NCBI GenBank assembly: GCA_020058085.1
Contig: JAGVER010000004.1
Span: 1-33,330, forward strand
Reading direction: 5' to 3'
Length of the DNA: 33,330 nt
From: Candidatus Omnitrophota bacterium
Lineage (GTDB): Bacteria > Omnitrophota > Gorgyraeia > Gygaellales > Profunditerraquicolaceae
The first letter of the stretch is position 1. The number at the start of each line of letters is the position of its first letter. The notes beneath the pieces are model-generated. The model saw nothing but the letters and a program-made list of their open reading frames with translations. It ran no database searches and was not told where the DNA came from. Of this stretch, positions 27,936-33,330 are shown in pieces. A program made the position numbers and the translations under genes.

Positions 27936-27968
27936 AAAAAAAGCTCTCGCTTAGATTACAAGAGCTTT
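27936..27968 (-). terminator. Terminator-like hairpin with T-run in the leader of the ATP-grasp/kamA operon
   Basis: Minus strand AAAGCTCT-tgtaatctaagcg-AGAGCTTT followed by Ts (7 T, 27942-27936), ending ~9 nt before the ATG at 27927. Confidence 0.6.
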
Positions 27969-28044
27969 AAGAAATAACGTCTATTTTTCCAATTTGAACT
28001 TAATGCCTCCTAAGAATTAAACCTAAATATTGTATTTATACTAT

Positions 28045-28073
28045 TTTTTATCACAATATATTGTCCTTGTCAA
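28045..28073 (-). promoter_or_regulatory. Possible sigma70-type promoter for ATP-grasp/kamA operon
   Basis: Minus strand TTGACA (28068-28073), 17 nt, TAAAAA (28045-28050); the -10 is weak. Confidence 0.45.
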
Positions 28074-28080
28074 GGAAATT

Positions 28081-28223
28081 GAGCACCTTAAATTTTTATC
28101 TAGCGAAATACTTGACCGAACGAAAAATGAGGTCAAGTATAAGAGCACCTTAAGTTTTGATTTAGCGAAATTTGAACACCATGAGCTTTTGTTTAGTGAA
28201 ATCCTTGCGCGAAGCACAAGGAC
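28081..28223 (+). repeat. Modular intergenic repeat cluster 'g'
   Basis: gagcaccttaaatttttatctagcgaaATACTTGACCgaacgaaaaatgaGGTCAAGTATaagagcaccttaagttttgatttagcgaaatttgaacaccatgagcttttgtttagtgaaaTCCTTGCGCgaaGCACAAGGA. Confidence 0.85.
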
Positions 28224-28291
28224 CAAACATAAGCGAGATCAAGGATAACTTCTGGTGGGATCTTAATAAGCAGTTTTATCGACGAGAGATG

Positions 28292-29029
28292 CTATTTGCT
28301 AAATTCTATCTTTCCCCAACTGACCAAATTATTCTTTAAAATAATTACCACGCCTAAAACACCTTTAATCTGACGCGCAAAATCAAGAGCGCGGGCAAGA
28401 TCTTGCTTAGATTTTATACGATTACAGGTAGCTGTAGCTACGGCATCAGCTAAACTTACATTTTTTGATAATATTACAACACTATCAGCAGAGCCGAAAC
28501 TTAGTGAATGCCCGATTGTTCCGGAAGAAGTACAGATGCCTAGAGGAGTTTCTTTAGGTTTTATTTTCAAGCAAAGATTATCCCACAACTTGGAACGCCC
28601 CGAATAAATCCCGATTAATCTGGTCTTCCGGGTTTTTAGGAATATATCCCCACCATTCTCAACAATAACATCTTTATACCCTTGCTTCAATAAATCACGG
28701 CCCAAAGATTCGGAGATTGCCCCTGCCACTGTAGCCATAGGCCCAACGTTAGCCTTTCTCGCTTCCTCGGCCATCTCTCTAATAATTAAAGGTGCGTTTA
28801 ATTCTACGGATAAAGGCTTAAGCGCGGTTAAAAAACGGTGGTCTTTATTTATATACTTTTCAATATCCAAGCGACAAAGCCTTATCTTATTCTCGATAAA
28901 ATCCTTATCCGCTTTTTTGTTAGTAGTGACTCTAATGTCCGTCTCATTAGCTATGATCTGTGTAACATAAAGCCCTTTATCCTTAACCCAATCTCTGTAA
29001 AATCTTCTCTGGTATTTGCTGGTTTTCAT
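28292..29029 (-). CDS. UPF0280 family protein (ApbE-like superfamily)
   Basis: 'RFYRDWVKDKGLYVTQIIANETDIRVTTNK', 'VGPMATVAGAISESLGRDLL..GYKDVIVENGGDIFL', 'GICTSSGTIGHSLSFGSADSVVILS'. Confidence 0.85.
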   Translation of the reverse strand: MKTSKYQRRFYRDWVKDKGLYVTQIIANETDIRVTTNKKADKDFIENKIRLCRLDIEKYINKDHRFLTALKPLSVELNAPLIIREMAEEARKANVGPMATVAGAISESLGRDLLKQGYKDVIVENGGDIFLKTRKTRLIGIYSGRSKLWDNLCLKIKPKETPLGICTSSGTIGHSLSFGSADSVVILSKNVSLADAVATATCNRIKSKQDLARALDFARQIKGVLGVVIILKNNLVSWGKIEFSK

Positions 29030-29643
29030 ATTACCCCCAAATTTATAAGATCACTTTTTAATTTTTTGTAATCGGTAAAAACAAAACCGTTTATCTTAAG
29101 CGCTGCCGCACTCTTAACTAATTCCTCTCTATCGTCAGTATAAAAAACTTCTTCTGGCTTGACATCTAATGCCTCAAGCACCTGCTTATAAATTCTAGGA
29201 TCTGGCTTAATTAAACCCATTTTACAAGAAGCAAACACTTCATTGAAAATATTAAAAACCGGAAAATATTCTTTAATATAATCATAATGCAACATATTAG
29301 TATTGGATAATACTGCTATTCTATAATTATTTCTCAAATTATTGGCTAAGCTATAAACAGAGCGGTTTTTGGCGCTCAAAAAGAAAACCTCATTCCAGAT
29401 AGGAATAAACCTTGCGTAAGAAATATTCAAATCAAGCATATCTTTTACCTGAGAAAAAAAATCCTTGGGAGAGATTTTGCCCTCTTCAAAAAGGTTGATT
29501 ATATTAGAACTCAAAAAAAGGCCGGTTATCTCCTTGGGGCCCTTCTCGCAGAAATAGGCAAATCTTTTAGCGGCAATACTAAAATCGAAATCTATCAACA
29601 CGTTGCCTAAATCAAATAAGATTACCTTTATTCCTTGGCTCAT
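29026..29643 (-). CDS. HAD superfamily hydrolase
   Basis: 'VILFDLGNVLIDFDF', 'IAVLSNTNMLHYDYI', 'IKPDPRIYKQVLEALDVKPEEVFYTDDREELV'. Confidence 0.9.
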   Translation of the reverse strand: MSQGIKVILFDLGNVLIDFDFSIAAKRFAYFCEKGPKEITGLFLSSNIINLFEEGKISPKDFFSQVKDMLDLNISYARFIPIWNEVFFLSAKNRSVYSLANNLRNNYRIAVLSNTNMLHYDYIKEYFPVFNIFNEVFASCKMGLIKPDPRIYKQVLEALDVKPEEVFYTDDREELVKSAAALKINGFVFTDYKKLKSDLINLGVI

Positions 29644-30611
29644 TAGTTATTCTTCCCGTCGGACTTCTTGAATAAATCCAAAAACCTGTCTTCGTATTCT
29701 TTATAAACATTCCATTTATCCAATTCTGCCTTCAGCTCCGCTGCTTTAAGATTATCGGATTTCGCCAAAGTGAAAAGTTCCTCAATCTTTTCCTTGATAG
29801 ATAAAGGAAGCTTAGTAAGCTGGCTTAACGAACTTTTAATCTTTTCGATATCCTCTTCACTAATTGGGCCAGCAGCTTGCCCTCCAAGCTTTAAATAATC
29901 CAAAAGCTTATTGATTTCCGTTTCCATATTTTTAGCCTGACTGACTAAACCCGAGAGGTCAATTTTAAGCCCCGATATTCTAGATAATGCATTCAACACC
30001 GCATAAGATGCCTTAGGATTATCAATCTGGATAGTATAAAGAGGTATCCCACCTAAAAGGCAGAAACCCTTTAATCCTTCTCTTTTCGCTATGCCTAAAA
30101 ATAGGCCGTTCATACCGCTAATTGCGCCTTCGGATAAAGCATTTAAGCCTATTCCCTTGAAGTCTTTGCTTAATTCAGGAGATGTTGCGGCAAACCAAAC
30201 CTCGGGCTCATAAGTATGGTCGATACCTAAAGGCATTGAAGCAAAACTTACAACCGTATCAACCTTTAAATTCTTGGCTACCTGAATAATTCTCCGCGAA
30301 TATGCGTCTGCGCGGGCTAAATCCGGCTGGGCATTGCTTAAGAAAACAATAAAATCATTCTTTCCGGATTTATTCTTATAATAATAGAACTTGCTATGAG
30401 GCAGCTCCGGGACGTTTAATACCCCTTGATTAACTAAGCTACTGGTGAGATAAAAGAAATCTTCCGCCGGAATTGAGGCAAATTCCTCAAATTTTAGCTG
30501 CTCTACCAAATAGCTTGCCGCCCTAAAAGCCACTTCACCCATCCCGGGCCAAGCAACAATCAAATATGGCTTCCTTAGCCGTGGCCTCTTAGAAAATTTT
30601 ATTTCATCCAT
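29643..30611 (-). CDS. PAC2 family protein (proteasome assembly chaperone-like)
   Basis: 'PYLIVAWPGMGEVAFRAASYLVEQLKFEEFASIPAEDFF', 'GISGMNGLFLGIAKREGLKGFCLLGGIPLYTIQIDNPKASYAVLNAL'. Confidence 0.8.
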   Translation of the reverse strand: MDEIKFSKRPRLRKPYLIVAWPGMGEVAFRAASYLVEQLKFEEFASIPAEDFFYLTSSLVNQGVLNVPELPHSKFYYYKNKSGKNDFIVFLSNAQPDLARADAYSRRIIQVAKNLKVDTVVSFASMPLGIDHTYEPEVWFAATSPELSKDFKGIGLNALSEGAISGMNGLFLGIAKREGLKGFCLLGGIPLYTIQIDNPKASYAVLNALSRISGLKIDLSGLVSQAKNMETEINKLLDYLKLGGQAAGPISEEDIEKIKSSLSQLTKLPLSIKEKIEELFTLAKSDNLKAAELKAELDKWNVYKEYEDRFLDLFKKSDGKNN

Positions 30612-30637
30612 TTGCTTTGAGCTCCTTAATTTTTTGT

Positions 30638-31789
30638 TTACTGGTATATTTTCAGAAAATTCTCTAATACTAACGTACCCTTATAAAGATTATTTATTTC
30701 AACATATTCATCTGCTATGTGCGCGCAGGTTGGAACTCCAAAACCGGTCGCAATTGCCGGAATACCTTTTTCCTGAAAGAATGTTATCACCGTAGCGCCT
30801 TCTGATCCTTTAATTAAAGGAATAATATGCGCGGCACGCAAAGCATCTTTTAGGTAATTTACTAAAGGGTGTTTTTCTGAAATATCATATGGTTCCTGAA
30901 TGCCTTCTATTTCTATTCTTCCCGCTTTTAATGGCACTCCGGTAAGACGGGAAAAATTTTTGGCGTGTTTATTTAAGATATTTTTAAGCTTATTCAACAT
31001 TATTTCCACTTTCATCCCGGGTAAGAATCTAAAATCTAATTCGAATTCACACCAGTCAGCTACCACATTAACCTTATCTCCTCCCTTTATTGTCCCCAGA
31101 CTAACCGTAGGCGGCTTTAAATATCTATGCTTCCGATAAGAGAATCTCTGGCTTTTTATCTCACGGATAACCGCCATAGCTATATCTATGGCGTTAACTC
31201 CTTGATCCGGATATGCCCCGTGCGCTTTTTTGCCTTTAATCTTAACCTTAAGATGCATTAGGCCTTTCTGTGTAGTAATAATATCGAAATCATCAGCATC
31301 CAAAACTAACGCTGCATCCGGCTTTAATATACCTTTATTTAAGAGCGGAATAAGGCCAAATCTTGAACCGGACTCCTCATCTGCGGTAGCAGCAAAGATA
31401 AGATTATACGGCAAAACTACACCTTCTTCAACAATACTATTTATCGCCTCAATGAGAGAAGCAAGATTACATTTACAATCAGTGGCCCCCAGACCGTAAA
31501 TCCTTTTCTTGATTATTCTAGCGGCAAAAGGGTCAACTCTCCAGCTCTTACCGGAAGGAACAGTATCTAGATGCGGGGTGACGAGAAGCGAGCTCTTGCT
31601 TCCTGTGTTAAGATACGCTATTACATTAGGACGCCTACGCTTAAACTCGTAAATTTCAACCTTCAGGCCAAGCCTTTTAAGATAGCTCTTAACGAAAGCG
31701 GCGATAAGGCGTTCGTCCCCGGGAGGATTCTCGGAATTGATACGAATCAAATCTTGTGTAAGTTTTACTAAACGTTTGCGGTTTATCAT
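30638..31789 (-). CDS. M20 family metallopeptidase (ArgE/DapE/CPG2-like)
   Basis: 'LLVTPHLDTVPSG..WRVDPFAARIIKKRIYGLGATDCKCNLASLIEAI', 'FAATADEESGS', 'KGSEGATVITFFQEKGIPAIATGFGVPTCAHIADEYVEINNL'. Confidence 0.92.
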   Translation of the reverse strand: MINRKRLVKLTQDLIRINSENPPGDERLIAAFVKSYLKRLGLKVEIYEFKRRRPNVIAYLNTGSKSSLLVTPHLDTVPSGKSWRVDPFAARIIKKRIYGLGATDCKCNLASLIEAINSIVEEGVVLPYNLIFAATADEESGSRFGLIPLLNKGILKPDAALVLDADDFDIITTQKGLMHLKVKIKGKKAHGAYPDQGVNAIDIAMAVIREIKSQRFSYRKHRYLKPPTVSLGTIKGGDKVNVVADWCEFELDFRFLPGMKVEIMLNKLKNILNKHAKNFSRLTGVPLKAGRIEIEGIQEPYDISEKHPLVNYLKDALRAAHIIPLIKGSEGATVITFFQEKGIPAIATGFGVPTCAHIADEYVEINNLYKGTLVLENFLKIYQ

Positions 31790-31806
31790 TATTGCTTACT
31801 GAACCA

Positions 31807-33330
31807 TCAATCTTTAATTTCCAGGGGGTTATAATTATTATGGGCAAAGAAAGCATAAGCGGTCCCGGCAAGAGAGCCCGTAGATTTGCCTTTAGGAGTA
31901 AGCCAGCCATGTCCGGTATCCACAAATTCTTGGGTAGCGTAAGGCAGGCAACTCTCCCCCTGCCCGGATGGCGAAGGGCTCGATATTATCATATTCCCTA
32001 AAGAAGATAAATACTCATCAGCTTTATTCTTATACCCACGAGCTTTGGCAGTCATGCCTTTCTTAGAATAAAACTCTTCCATGATCCTAAAAGAGATCAC
32101 CATCTGCGCTGTCCACTCTGAAGAAACAACCCCTCCGCGAGCAACGTGCCTCTGGGGAGCAAAATCAAATCCTTTAATCTTAATTACCATACCTTCAGGA
32201 CGAGTATATTCAACTTCTACAGAACAATTAGACTCGGCAAACTCCATAATCCTATCCGGACTCATCCCAATTCTTTCTAACTTCTCCGGACCGATAGCGG
32301 CAATTGACCAAGCGTAAGTATCCGTGGCAATAGTAGAATCCCCCTTACCTCGTTTAATCGGTAAGCCGGGCTTATCATAAGTATGTTTTACCAACCAATT
32401 CAAAACTTTATTTGCACAATCTGTATATTTAGTCTTACCGGTAATTTTATAAAGCATATTGAAGAAAGCGTAGGCGTCGAGGTTATGTTCGGTTGCATAC
32501 CAATCAGCATTAGGACCGCCACGGATTCCTCCATCCTCATCCTGATCCTGCAATTTAATAATTGCTTGAGCAATCTCTTCAGCTAGCGCTAAATACCTTA
32601 TATCTTGAGACTCATAGGTATATTGAGCTATGGCCAAACCCACCCAGATATTCGGGCCACTATGCACAATATATTCGGCAGGTTCTCCATCTATAACATA
32701 ATAGGCATTGAAAAACAGCCCATCTTTTTTCTTGGCCCGATCACGGAAAAAATCCAAGACCCTATGGGCAGACGTAAAATCTGAATAATACGTATAGACC
32801 TGCGCAGCTAAAGACTGGTCATAGATAAAGGCCCAGCCCTTAATATCGCTATCACCCTCGAAGCTCATAACCAATCCGGTGCGCTGATTTTGATGCGCCT
32901 TAACCCATTGATACATCTTACCCGTATTTGCCTTTTCTAAGGTTGCTCTTTTTTTATCCAAACGCAAAAGTTCATCAACGGCAATATTCTCTTTTCGCCC
33001 CATCAGGTCAAGCTCTTCCTTAAGTACATTTTTCTCTTGAGATAATGTATAGATAAGATTACTTAAACTTTCCAGCTTTTTTGAATACTCATCGATCTCT
33101 ACTTTGTCTTTATCCCCCAACCTTGATTTTTCGGCGGCTGCACTGCTAATACGTAATTCTAAGGCCTGTATCTTGATCTTTAAATCCTCTCTCTCCCTAC
33201 TTATCTCTGCTACCTTTTCCTTGACTATATTGGAATCCTGGATGGTTCCGACTAATTGCTGCACCAAGGCCTTATTGCCTCGGATCAATTTCATATTTAT
33301 AAAACTATTCGCTACAATAACTAACCCCAA
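31807..33330 (-). CDS. Coiled-coil + alpha/alpha-toroid (six-hairpin glycosidase-like) protein; N-terminus beyond window edge
   Basis: N-terminal coiled coil then 'GWAFIYDQSLAAQVYTYYSDFTSAHRVLDFF...GPNIWVGLAIAQYTYESQDIRYLALAEEIAQAI..LQDQDEDGGIRGGPN...TEHNLDAYAFFNMLYKITG'. Confidence 0.6.
   Translation of the reverse strand: MGLVIVANSFINMKLIRGNKALVQQLVGTIQDSNIVKEKVAEISREREDLKIKIQALELRISSAAAEKSRLGDKDKVEIDEYSKKLESLSNLIYTLSQEKNVLKEELDLMGRKENIAVDELLRLDKKRATLEKANTGKMYQWVKAHQNQRTGLVMSFEGDSDIKGWAFIYDQSLAAQVYTYYSDFTSAHRVLDFFRDRAKKKDGLFFNAYYVIDGEPAEYIVHSGPNIWVGLAIAQYTYESQDIRYLALAEEIAQAIIKLQDQDEDGGIRGGPNADWYATEHNLDAYAFFNMLYKITGKTKYTDCANKVLNWLVKHTYDKPGLPIKRGKGDSTIATDTYAWSIAAIGPEKLERIGMSPDRIMEFAESNCSVEVEYTRPEGMVIKIKGFDFAPQRHVARGGVVSSEWTAQMVISFRIMEEFYSKKGMTAKARGYKNKADEYLSSLGNMIISSPSPSGQGESCLPYATQEFVDTGHGWLTPKGKSTGSLAGTAYAFFAHNNYNPLEIKD

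Noticed and set aside
27985-28012. Lys-rich leader peptide (ATT AAG TTC AAA TTG GAA AAA TAG) after AGGAGG upstream of the ATP-grasp/kamA operon
   Set aside because: No ATG/GTG start in frame; the ATT would be only 1 nt from the SD-like AGGAGG, and the in-frame TTG leaves only three codons. Tempting given lysine aminomutase but unsupported.
28030-28248. ORFs 28030..28248 (+) and 28041..28226 (-)
   Set aside because: They span promoter g and repeat cluster g; their peptides (e.g. KVLLYLTSxxx) recur in cluster f because the DNA repeat recurs, not because of protein conservation.

Overview
This 33.3 kb window is a dense, mostly minus-strand bacterial chromosomal segment; only comM/yifB is clearly on the plus strand. 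Gene content and style resemble an uncultivated Omnitrophota-like lineage, but that taxonomic guess is an inference only. Main blocks: a MarR-TolC-MFP-RND efflux operon; a padR/accA/L,D-transpeptidase/PAP2-like operon; a probable long operon (ATP-grasp x2, KamA, EF-G-like, YchF-like, purH, folC, mnmE, folE); and a UPF0280/HAD/PAC2/M20 operon. Two observations stand out. (1) folE (GTP cyclohydrolase I) carries an in-frame intein of about 327 aa with two LAGLIDADG-like motifs. It is inserted exactly before the conserved zinc-ligand Cys of the EAEHL|CMSMRG motif. (2) The operon boundaries contain a family of modular intergenic repeats. A conserved core (~GAGCACCTTnAGCTTTGRTCTAGCGAAAT) is joined to hairpins whose stems vary compensatorily but whose loops are conserved (GAAC..GTGA, C-GNA-G). 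They lie in fixed orientation relative to the downstream gene, and in four cases end 6-9 nt upstream of a TTGACA box. The loops suggest selection for single-stranded-DNA (or RNA) folding. Other points of interest: a KamA with two ATP-grasp paralogs and a terminator-like leader hairpin, a YchF-like protein lacking its P-loop, and a strongly structured leader before a stand-alone PCP_red-like gene. No tRNA, rRNA, CRISPR array or transposase was recognised. All assignments are by eye, without database searches.
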